A stretch of 64,000 nt of DNA from Nocardia blacklockiae (GTDB taxonomy: Bacteria > Actinomycetota > Actinomycetes > Mycobacteriales > Mycobacteriaceae), in contig NZ_JADLRJ010000002.1 in NCBI RefSeq assembly GCF_015477355.1, forward strand, positions 434,001-498,000, in the 5' to 3' direction. Every line of letters starts with the position of its first letter. Position 1 is the stretch's first letter. Below are positions 12,001-16,093 of the stretch, piece by piece. The notes below the pieces were generated by a model. The model was given only the letters and a program-made list of their open reading frames with translations. It was not told the origin of the DNA and ran no database searches. The position numbers and the translations under genes are program-made.

Positions 12001-13366
12001 CCGACACCGTGTTGTCGGAACCAACGCCGGTCGGTCGCGTGGAGCCGTGATCGCCTGCGCTGGAAGGGCTTTCGCTCCGAGTTTGTCCTCCTTCGGCGGC
12101 GGAGGCTCGTGATCCTCCGTCACCGGACGAACCCGCTCCGGCATCGGACGCCCGAGGGTCGGAACCGTCGGAGCCACCGGGCCGCACCGAAACACTGTGC
12201 GAGCCATCACCTTCAGGCGAACCGGCCCGGGGCGGGGCGTCCCCACCCGCACCGCTCCCCGGGAACCCGGCACCGCCCACCCCATGATCCGCAGCCACCT
12301 GTGAGTCGGCGAACCCCGTCGTCCCCACCCGCGCCGCATCGTCGTAGGCACCCGCGTCCTGTCCGCGCCCCCAGTGCTCGGACATCGCGTAGTGCCGGGT
12401 GATCGACCCTTTGAACATGCCCGAGATGGACCCGCTCGCCACACCGCCCGTCAGCATGCGCGGGTCGAAGTTCTGCACACCCTTTTCGAGGTTGTCCCAG
12501 GCCTTGCCCCAGTCGCCGCCGCTGTGCGCGAGGTCGAGTCCGAACTGGGTGCCGAGCCCGGCCGCCCAGCCCGCGCCACCGCCGACGAAACCGCCGGTCT
12601 TCGCGGCGATGACATCCTTCAGGAACGGGCTGATCGCGACATTGGCGAGCTTCTCGCCGACCAGTTCGCCGGCCTTCCCGCCCGCCGCGCCACCGAATGC
12701 CGACGACACCGTGGTCACCATGAACCGGTCCCAGTCGAACCCGCCCTTCCGGTGCCCCTGGGCGATCTGGATGGCCTGAATAGCGGCATCCTGACCCGCC
12801 CCGACGAGGGTGTTGATCAGGACGTGCCGCAGCACGAAACGGAGAACGACATTCGAGATCCTGGTGGCGACCCACTCCGAGATCCGCATCCGCACCTGCG
12901 AAATGAACATGCGAATTGCCAGCCGGGTCCCGGCGATCGCGGCGGCCTCCACCGCGGGCGCAGTCGGCGGAAACGCCCACGCCGCCGCGATTTCGACAGC
13001 CAGCAGACCCAGTGACGAAATGACCATCCACTGACCGGATTCGATCTCGTCACCCGTGCTGTCCGCACCGTCGGCGATATTGGCGAAATCGTGGGCCAGC
13101 CTCGCTACGGAACCGTTCTCCGGATCATCGAGCGCCTTCCCGTTTCCGTCGCGCAAGGAATCGAAGGCCGCAGCGATCTCGTCACGCGCGGCGCCTTCGG
13201 GATAGGCGTCGAGGGCCGCTTTCTTGGCGGCGTCGATCTCCTTCTCGATCTGGTGCAGTTCGTCGGCCGCATCGCGCCACAGCTGGGCGAGCGCACGCAT
13301 CTTGTCCGGGTCGCCGTTGGGCCACTCGGACCCGGCCACCCAGCCGAGTACGCTCATCAATTCCAT
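1..13366 (-). CDS. Giant CpnT-like T7SS-associated modular protein, C-terminus beyond window (>4455 aa)
   Basis: Open without a stop from ATG 13366 to the left edge; a GGGGAA ribosome site lies ~11 bases upstream. Residues 1-~250 are a CpnT/WXG100-like secretion domain (WVAGSEWP, FPPTAPAVEAAAI). Residues ~420-860 are low-complexity with tandem peptide repeats. Then come catalytic-looking modules: papain-like (Tox-PL/glutamine-deamidase-like) domains with Cys867, Cys1095, Cys2402 and Cys4001, each followed by G(G/A)HAY and a (V/I)RD Asp (first domain: His950, Asp965); zincin-like HExxH at 1346, 2632 and 3393; HHAIH variants at 1774, 3042 and 3814; a degenerate kinase-like domain near 1880-2050 and an N-lobe-like piece near 3150-3260. 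It is the last gene of cassette 1, 19 bases after the YbaB-like gene. Fold names come from motif reading; secretion and toxicity are inferred. The C-terminal end is unseen. Confidence 0.88.
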   Translation of the reverse strand, partial: MELMSVLGWVAGSEWPNGDPDKMRALAQLWRDAADELHQIEKEIDAAKKAALDAYPEGAARDEIAAAFDSLRDGNGKALDDPENGSVARLAHDFANIADGADSTGDEIESGQWMVISSLGLLAVEIAAAWAFPPTAPAVEAAAIAGTRLAIRMFISQVRMRISEWVATRISNVVLRFVLRHVLINTLVGAGQDAAIQAIQIAQGHRKGGFDWDRFMVTTVSSAFGGAAGGKAGELVGEKLANVAISPFLKDVIAAKTGGFVGGGAGWAAGLGTQFGLDLAHSGGDWGKAWDNLEKGVQNFDPRMLTGGVASGSISGMFKGSITRHYAMSEHWGRGQDAGAYDDAARVGTTGFADSQVAADHGVGGAGFPGSGAGGDAPPRAGSPEGDGSHSVSVRPGGSDGSDPRASDAGAGSSGDGGSRASAAEGGQTRSESPSSAGDHGSTRPTGVGSDNTVSEVGRSHSTGSDTVDAAGSHAGDNGNTAATHGSVGEQGAGSRSDSGAAVGHSDSGASGRSDAGSVVGGSDVGSAAGRSDVGSAAGRSDVGSAAGRSEVGSAAGRSDASAAGRTDSGSSAVRAESSAVAARSDSTAASSRLDAPVGPARAEHGASPTRTDSSAGPETSRAAGDATRTAETRSGGEQSRSQVGAPDARTASDRASTPSRAGIADANSTRAQSDPASRVRAESSGSEAPRSSNRAAGDAGDRVQSHPEADTPAHTAEPQRDSQGDPVRASRPGEPVRDADGAEQRSPGNERQENAPEQRSPDNERQKNAPEQRSPGNERAENAPEQRSTGNERTENVPEQRDIEDPGGHRGGEAVAGLVVPVAAHPAGGSHVRPSAVDAGDGSAPPRGHSGDERSAPRGEADRGRCGLLALRALQERFPGRPFRLPEREVGAEGMSTRELVAGAGGKLRNFAGGHAEIASLLRSMKDGATALVVDTYRGPADRHGVGAHAYLMTREGNRIVVRDLAQGIEHGFPPRLTRELARSQAIVFDHNGRAVDRIGNRARDWMMRDGADTAAAARDRAHEVDLHSERTRAVLSQTQLGREILDALGDSEQSGRAREFLSSFARGREILESLGEPVPERFRPAGDDTGGRCGVGALSELIRMYSGASDPESARIVLDEDGELLRLPGEETVIRMPGRVIDERGMSEDELVAAAGGRLTTYTDHDDIANTLRRLGDRSAALVVDSYTVSDKKTGIGAHAYLMVNEGGRIVIRDAANPEGGAIRVPPELEGRPRAIVFDGRGRALESVDPATRRYLAERQFDPHAAGRIGRALDAAPDQVRELLRQTETGRRTLAALERMPVHERFDLMGEGGHRGGEWVAHEHAATVFTSGNDHVAQAVALVHESVHAQYYVEDRSVRDPLAMSRSEYVRAMVAEETACFRRQVELVVELRARGFEIRTQPTETAYDAAYRKAVERRGADSALTPQQIHEQAHESALRAAEQEVRSFRWADGRSYHQYYRDGWDRLAQQRAAQQAQAAQHLSQAPGQHPQPAPHPRAYRLTPAGVERMRTAVLHRGNDIVQANDLVRRSTQLASDHGVSFGATQQIRDQVTRKLAALDTEMATAPPERLPELRREQHRLRELADLADERDRFDTRIRWHAIKEMHDVLATDVVDRVLSEVPGAQRISDGAVLLPGTPKRLVIVGAPGEHHAVLGDPRVAAAARDAAVEYRVVKLQDNGELHVWTAPGLAEPPRPPVLTPLHLAETATRQRMDLVRARLGDTAVGEWALRVLDGVEIAHTADPGDAGYKPSLRRVVLDVGRSDHQHMADLVHHAIHVEVARSRDPIVALHELQTLSRDSYIDRMLDEETRAHAMEIIAALQLRAAGHDVPEPVGTHAYTEAYYRARAELLENIGLAGQSVPERLLPVLDRMSNEAGLDALRPEVRNHTEHGETYRDVYGRAWDVAQGVQPFAERVQAARMSGEKSAQALGVETTVPGVRGAELVTFDDGAQYVRKTLLNARMAQAEVLSSLLGRALGVPLPRAISVGTVVYHEVMSAALPIELAREGFGSTGLGLHDALTGFPNGTDRVVIEPGGKVAWGNHHHAFQAGTLTRETVTRFAERFLRVRADGGVDFVNHDLTRSEIAWVRDRLERLRPEFEALGQVRWHNLAMIRLAQIEAHARPDFVPAPDQPAARRPQHATGGENTTRRNISEPNRELANDDPPTGPIRRQRPQQAEPPVPERKPAPRELDEEAPTHGFRRATPPGDGSVPPDHTTLRRAENAVEDDPPTRPVRRTGEEQPTPRRAESGVEDDPPTRPVRRTGSAETATPVRGDGGADSPTRSVGGDGGQRPPAPPFVVAAGPRSFDGYTSASLVARAEVVGGPGERSGSRAWDAARGMSDGGGRFAGETSADDGSRAPGAGRLEGAQPGHEGAASGNLRNGDAVERGAGTDTGGDRGRCGELSLRELLRRYGEGSGIRLPERVIGFEGMSREELAAAAGGRLQAFSGHGAIADRLRQLGNGAAALVVDMYHSPADRYGVGGHAYLLVNEGGQIVVRDPSNDGAGPARLPFDVRSTEAILFDREGSPVGRLDDETRARLARQASADLSDPDRVGVGRALDTAPDQVRELLHQTETGRRALASLDRLPVRQRFERVADDGVTRGTFDSRGHDLAIFTAGHSHARQAVTVVHEALHAEYFADGRTADGWRMSREDYVRAMIDEETDCYLREAQLARELRALGYKLTPHAVERAYDRAHAEELSRLANSPMPREQKQAQAHQAGERAARTAVENFTWRDGRTYVDHYQDSWDRARGGGPDPHTGAEPMTPEVAQRLRRDAVRQLHDDRRATELMDELESRCDEQGIEFGDIPAVREQVDRKLTELDAALSDPATPADRLPELRREQLRLRELSDHADRWNNLDARLEASAKDLHDRAAADVVDRLARSSGGEKLSSTAVLMPGPRLTIVARPGEHAAELARLRDDPTVARLTDSQVSYRNIKVDGRGDVRLWEPTRTQSPPYVPAEVRPRDLVEAATRQRLDGIRAELSRTPVGEWAIEALDAHGVRIVHTADPTAQRYRPHRNELVLDAGLSDAGHMAALVHHAIHAEAAQGAQARSLHDRMTLDRDTYINRMIAEETRAHAMEIVALQQLRDQLTDLRAGREPLPDPVGARTYRDAFAEGYAEAKRNLGIAADEPVPTARAHLVEAMAHDAGVRALRPEVEAHTEHGETYRDVYGRAWDDAHGVRRFADIVGAARNSGVRAARDLDPGAARGLLRAELVAHRNGTVLIHKTFADAESAAAEVMSSELARELGTVQPRQVAVGNVVYTERPATPRSSEVVPFGEADGGRGMSPARQPQAGDGSMVRDPGESDPGGSPRIGRSWDPVPEQLRDLLSQTGIGRRILRTLDNGLLRERLEAAADAGLHGEFTAGDLTATVYTTGRDHLAQALALAHEIVHAEYFLEGRTVLVDDRIETMESGPFVDAMIDEEVACFVLEAELARELQALGYDARTSPADVEAAYSDRYERALDYLSEDPDLSPEDVREQARAEAVRAVRTIVELYPDLEGKTYLQFAAEIWDEAHPASGAEPSAAHRPQDPAVAERLRVEALHRHAESVRLQALSAETDELAARHGLDPAADHATLRREIEQRITELEAESSDPATSAERAAEIRRTQHELRELADRRADLDNRKAAFGARDEAVDAIAVRDVLESMLRDEPNARPVGDHAVRLPGPPERLVVPAAPGDHHALLRHPEIVGEAERLGRDAVALVRVEVDGIGRIHLETVAEAADPAATPPHETLHTDMAATASAQRLRGVHEALARTPVGEWATGILRGVEIVHTADPGAHGYQPYRNRLVLDVGLSEAEHMAALVHHAIHVESARAREVRGSARDLMTVDRDTYIERMLAEETRAHAMEIVAALQLRHAGLEVPEPPGTRAYTETFYTARSEARGNAGLADRPIPAELAPVLDRIANDAALHALRETVEALAPQGIAHAEFYGRKWDEAHAQAMPPRPDPGDGSRPAPKRSAQLRAPDPEWSAAQSLSHEARALLDDANRGRCGELSLRALLRMFGERSGIRLPERLIGYEGMTRGELIAAAGGWLRPFVDHAAIAAELRHLKAGAAALVVDMYRGKTDRYGVGGHAYLLVHEGDGRIVVRDLATDATHEDLTRLARDVRGTEAILFDHEGRRIDPVDEDTRQRLMREAAEELASAQRRTVGQAPGENPADRTTQDPRRRAELSRTTSEESSPAGVDSAAQRRPLDQVRRFLAEHAAARIDDEVVPRTDAERAYARELVEALRLDEALAGHPDPLAALQELAEIARSRGFFAETADGVPRPMRYPDDMGPLALDEAYGSEEYWRLEADPANTPIPAESAVRPNGFGAHRETGVPRRVDPEELRAELSRRFGLGDGDLTGPDRDRILQQLRYRNALRAGAIEALAEHIARWEAATDPEHRAQIETTRDGWARLLNVDPAELTAPERTARRVAELRAYVLREADDLADLGVLTAPREPL
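10959..11139 (-). repeat. 42-bp tandem repeat inside giant gene 1
   Basis: The core gaccgctgctccg recurs at 11001, 11043, 11085 and 11127, an exact 42-base period, with a weaker copy from 10959. In the gene's frame each unit encodes 14 residues of the type NERQENAPEQRSPG, part of the disordered linker before the first papain-like domain. The period is a multiple of three, so copy-number change would keep the frame. Confidence 0.85.
11689..11810 (-). repeat. 27-bp tandem repeat inside giant gene 1
   Basis: The unit starting cggaacgccccgccgc occurs at 11689, 11716, 11743 and 11770, with a decayed fifth copy at 11797. It encodes the nonapeptide DVGSAAGRS in the gene's frame and forms part of the flexible linker between the secretion domain and the enzymatic modules. 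Confidence 0.85.
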
Positions 13367-13385
13367 CTGCGGCCAAATTCCCCGA

Positions 13386-13904
13386 TCACCAGCCGGAATC
13401 GGTGATTCCAGTGTCCCGAGAATCGCGTTTTTCGACGACTTCGACATTGTCGAAGGTCAGTCGGCGACCGGTGTCGTCGGCGTCGCCGAAGATTTCCTTC
13501 GCCCCCGGTTTGGTGACCGGCGCCCGCTCCGGCGGCGGCACCTGCTGCCGCAGATCCGGCATTCCCGGGACCATGTCCGACAGTTTCGGCAGCCGCGCAC
13601 GCTGCTCGTCCAGCGGCGCCATCAGTTGCTGCGTCTTACGGGCGACGTCCGCGGAGGCCTCCTGCACGGCTTCGACCACCGCACGGGCCAAGTCCGCGTA
13701 TTCCAGTTCCTCGACGTCGCGACCGAATTTCAGATCGACGAGCACACTGTCCGCGTTGACGATGGCCGTCACCCGGCCGCGGCGTACAGATCCCTTGCCC
13801 TGCAACGCGATTCGTTCCTGCTGTAATCGGGCGATGGTCTGTAGCGTGTCCTGGATGTCTTCCATCAGGTCCGGATATTCCTCCGGACCGAATCGTCCCG
13901 CCAT
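13386..13904 (-). CDS. YbaB/EbfC-like protein, cassette 1 (172 aa)
   Basis: The helix-strand pattern (ATIARLQQER..., then a V/D-rich strand region, then LARAVVEAVQEA) matches the YbaB/EbfC nucleoid-associated family. The C-terminal half adds [11 protein letters not shown], a proline-rich tail and a final TDSGW. Two paralogues in this window (35338-35817 and 45102-45572) share the QRARLPKL or RRARLPKL motif and a Trp terminus. It lies between the WXG100-like gene (6-base gap) and the giant gene, so the three are probably co-transcribed. In such loci it may be a partner or chaperone of the secreted protein and not a DNA binder; that is inference. The Met at 13865 is an alternative start. Confidence 0.8.
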   Translation of the reverse strand: MAGRFGPEEYPDLMEDIQDTLQTIARLQQERIALQGKGSVRRGRVTAIVNADSVLVDLKFGRDVEELEYADLARAVVEAVQEASADVARKTQQLMAPLDEQRARLPKLSDMVPGMPDLRQQVPPPERAPVTKPGAKEIFGDADDTGRRLTFDNVEVVEKRDSRDTGITDSGW

Positions 13905-13910
13905 GATCGG

Positions 13911-14255
13911 CTAGCTTTCCGGCCGGAAGCGGCGGCGGTTGTCTTCCTCGAGTTCTTCGCGCACCTTGTCGCCGGTCTTGCGCTGCCCCTCCGCCAGGCT
14001 CTCGACATTGGTGACCATGCCTTTGTCTCCGACGAGGCCCTTGCCGACGTTCTCCTTGGTGTGCAGGTAGCCGTTGCCGCCCTCGCCCTCGGAGAACTGT
14101 TCACCGGTCCGGCAGGTGCCCCAGGGCGTGCCGAGTGCGGCGGCCCCGGTGTCCAGCTTGGACCAGACCGCGCTGATCCGGTCGGCGACGTGCTGTGTCT
14201 TGTTTGCGGCCCGCCCGAAGGACTCCGGGTCGATATGCCAACGCTGGGTCCCCAT
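13911..14255 (-). CDS. WXG100-like T7SS small protein, cassette 1 (114 aa)
   Basis: A small two-helix protein with TPWG at the hairpin turn where WXG100 proteins carry WxG. It begins MGTQRWHIDPESFGRAANK, like its two paralogues in having xxDPxxxRxAA near the N-terminus. ATG 14255 was chosen because an AGGAAGG site sits 7 bases upstream and paralogy starts here; the open frame extends further upstream without homology. It is the first gene of cassette 1. By analogy with EsxE/EsxF and CpnT in Mycobacterium tuberculosis it is probably a co-secreted helper of the giant protein (inference). Confidence 0.8.
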   Translation of the reverse strand: MGTQRWHIDPESFGRAANKTQHVADRISAVWSKLDTGAAALGTPWGTCRTGEQFSEGEGGNGYLHTKENVGKGLVGDKGMVTNVESLAEGQRKTGDKVREELEEDNRRRFRPES

Positions 14256-14621
14256 CACGCACCCTTCCTGCCATGCCGGCGGTGCCGCACCCCGGCCCGA
14301 ACCTGCATTGCCGACCGCGATTCGGACATTGTTCATGTCTGTATCGAGAGTCGGCTGTCTCACCGTAACACCGCATGTCGCGAGCGACCACTCGGTGTGA
14401 AAAAAAGTATCAGACCGGCGCCGGGCATCGGCGCGGCCCACAGCAATTCCGCGGCCTTGCCGGAACAAGGCCAATGTGAGCCGTGATACTGCTTAGATGT
14501 TGATCTTCTATTGCCCGGGAGGCAAATCGTGCACTCGCAGCATAATCACAGTTAACGAGCTTCCGACCGCTGGCCCGAGACCGTGTTCGTTCCCCGGACA
14601 CGCACGCGGACAACAAATTTC

Positions 14622-14641
14622 GGCACGGTTGTGCCATTATA
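14622..14641 (-). promoter_or_regulatory. Candidate cassette-1 promoter with inverted repeat
   Basis: On the minus strand a perfect TATAAT (14636-14641) is followed immediately by the inverted repeat GGCAC-AACC-GTGCC (14622-14635), placed where transcription would start, ~370 bases before the WXG100-like gene. No good -35 box is seen, so an activator may be needed. The repeat could be an operator. The divergent response regulator gene begins 155 bases away. Confidence is limited because only one element matches consensus. Confidence 0.35.
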
Positions 14642-14795
14642 TCGCCCCTGACCGAGACACCCTTCTCGACCGTCTCCGCAACGCGTCGGCGCTCTCCGGC
14701 AGCGCGGGTTCCCGTTCGCCGGCCGCCCACGGCGCGCGCGGTCGTCCCGCGGCGAACGGCTGCGGTGGCACGCGGCGGTTTGCGAGGATCGTTTC
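14642..14795. other. Divergent intergenic region before response regulator
   Basis: Together with 14256-14621 this forms a ~540-base gene-free region between the divergent WXG100-like and response-regulator genes. It is visibly less G+C rich around 14395-14560. Apart from the candidate promoter at 14622-14641 I see no gene, RNA or strong hairpin in it. Confidence 0.5.
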
Positions 14796-15455
14796 GTGAG
14801 GCTCGCGGTGGTCGAAGACGATGAGGGCGTCGGGGATGCACTGGTCGAAGCACTCCAGGCACGTGGGCACGAGGCCGAACGCATGCGACGCGGAGCGGAT
14901 CTGCTGCTGGCCCACCGCGGTTACGACGCGATCGTCCTGGACCTCGGCCTACCCGATATGGACGGTCTGCTGGTGCTGCGGCAGCTGCGGCGCGTCAGCG
15001 CGGTTCCGGTGGTGATTCTCACCGCGCGGGGCGACGAGCGGTCCATCGTGCGCGGATTGCACGCGGGCGCCGACGACTACCTGGTCAAGCCGCCACGCAT
15101 CGCGGAACTGGTCGCCCGGCTCGAGGTCGTCACCCGGCGCACGGGCGGGCGTGCCGCGCCGGGTCCCGAGGTCGTGGCGTCGCGGGACGTGCGCGTCGAC
15201 CTGCGGGCGCGCGAGGTGACGGTGGCGGGCACGCCGGTCGCGCTGACGAACAAGGAATTCGAACTGCTGCGCGTGCTGGTGGAGAATCCGGGTTCGGCGG
15301 TGAGCCGTCAGCAGTTGATGGATCGCATCTGGGGCGATGCCTTCCTGGCGGTGTCGCGGGCGCTGGACGTGCACATGGCCGCGCTGCGCGCCAAACTCGA
15401 CCGGCCCGGATTGATCACCACCATTCGCGGGCACGGATACCGCTGGGAGACTTGA
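14796..15455 (+). CDS. OmpR/PhoB-family response regulator, orphan (219 aa)
   Basis: Residues 1-~115 form a receiver domain: acidic pair Asp8/Asp9, phospho-acceptor Asp49 (LDLGLPDMDG), Thr76 and Lys98. Residues ~125-219 form a winged-helix DNA-binding domain ending RGHGYRWE, typical of the OmpR family. It starts with GTG. No histidine kinase gene is adjacent; the next genes are T7SS cassettes on the opposite strand. It may regulate the divergent cassette 1 (inference from position). The stop lies 14 bases from the convergent small gene at 15470. Confidence 0.93.
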   Translation: MRLAVVEDDEGVGDALVEALQARGHEAERMRRGADLLLAHRGYDAIVLDLGLPDMDGLLVLRQLRRVSAVPVVILTARGDERSIVRGLHAGADDYLVKPPRIAELVARLEVVTRRTGGRAAPGPEVVASRDVRVDLRAREVTVAGTPVALTNKEFELLRVLVENPGSAVSRQQLMDRIWGDAFLAVSRALDVHMAALRAKLDRPGLITTIRGHGYRWET

Positions 15456-15469
15456 ACGATCCGAGTAGG

Positions 15470-15760
15470 TCAGTCGCCGGATTTCCTTGCGTCACGGCGA
15501 TATTCGTCGACCATGCGCTCCATGCGGGCGCGGCGGGCGGCCGAGTTCGATCCGTCCAGCTGCCCGGCGAAGGCTTGCCGCGCCGCGGCGACCAGAGCCT
15601 CCGAGCCGTCCGGATAGGCGCGCGCGATATCCCACAGGGCGGACTCGGTGTCGGAGTCCAAGCCGGTATCCGACGACAGGCCGCCGCCGCTGCGGACCGA
15701 GGCGAGTTCCTCTTCGAAATTGCTCCGCAGTTCGTCCTCGGTGGGGTGATTCAGGCGCAC
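15470..15760 (-). CDS. Small acidic protein, second of a tandem paralogous pair (96 aa)
   Basis: GTG start with GAGGAG 6 bases upstream. It aligns along its length with the neighbouring 91 aa protein: ELxSVRxGGGL, GLDxxTExALWxIA, LVAAARxAF and QLDGSxxAAR are shared. I recognise no named family. It is the last gene of cassette 2, 27 bases after its paralogue. Candidate roles are an immunity factor, adaptor or regulator for the giant protein; nothing in the sequence decides between them. Confidence 0.75.
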   Translation of the reverse strand: MRLNHPTEDELRSNFEEELASVRSGGGLSSDTGLDSDTESALWDIARAYPDGSEALVAAARQAFAGQLDGSNSAARRARMERMVDEYRRDARKSGD

Positions 15761-15787
15761 GGTGACTCCTCGGGATGCGGGTGGGAC

Positions 15788-16063
15788 TCAGCCACGACGG
15801 CCGAAACGTTCGAGTTTGCGAGCCAGGGCGGCTTGGCGGGCGGCGGCGTGGGAACCGTCCAATTGGGCGGCGAAAGCGCGACGCGCGGCGGCGACCAATT
15901 CGTCGTCGATATCGGGATGCGCGTCGGCGATGGCCCACAGGGCCTCCTCGGTCTCGGTGTCGAGACCGCTCTCCGATGTCAGTCCGCCGCCGGTGCGGAC
16001 CGACTCCAGTTCCCGCTCGAAATTGCGGCGCAGTTCGTCCTCGGACGGACGGTCCTCACGCAT
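15788..16063 (-). CDS. Small acidic protein, first of a tandem paralogous pair (91 aa)
   Basis: It begins MREDRPSEDELRR and ends in a basic LERFGRRG. ATG 16063 has AGGAG 7 bases upstream; a GTG two codons earlier is too close to that site. It lies 30 bases after the stop of the 6408-codon gene, so it is probably in the same transcript. Pairwise similarity to the next gene shows a local duplication. Small size, acidity and position directly after a possible toxin fit an immunity protein, but no family is recognised. Confidence 0.75.
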   Translation of the reverse strand: MREDRPSEDELRRNFERELESVRTGGGLTSESGLDTETEEALWAIADAHPDIDDELVAAARRAFAAQLDGSHAAARQAALARKLERFGRRG

Positions 16064-16093
16064 CGTCACTCCTAGGGTTGTCGTCTCGGGCCG

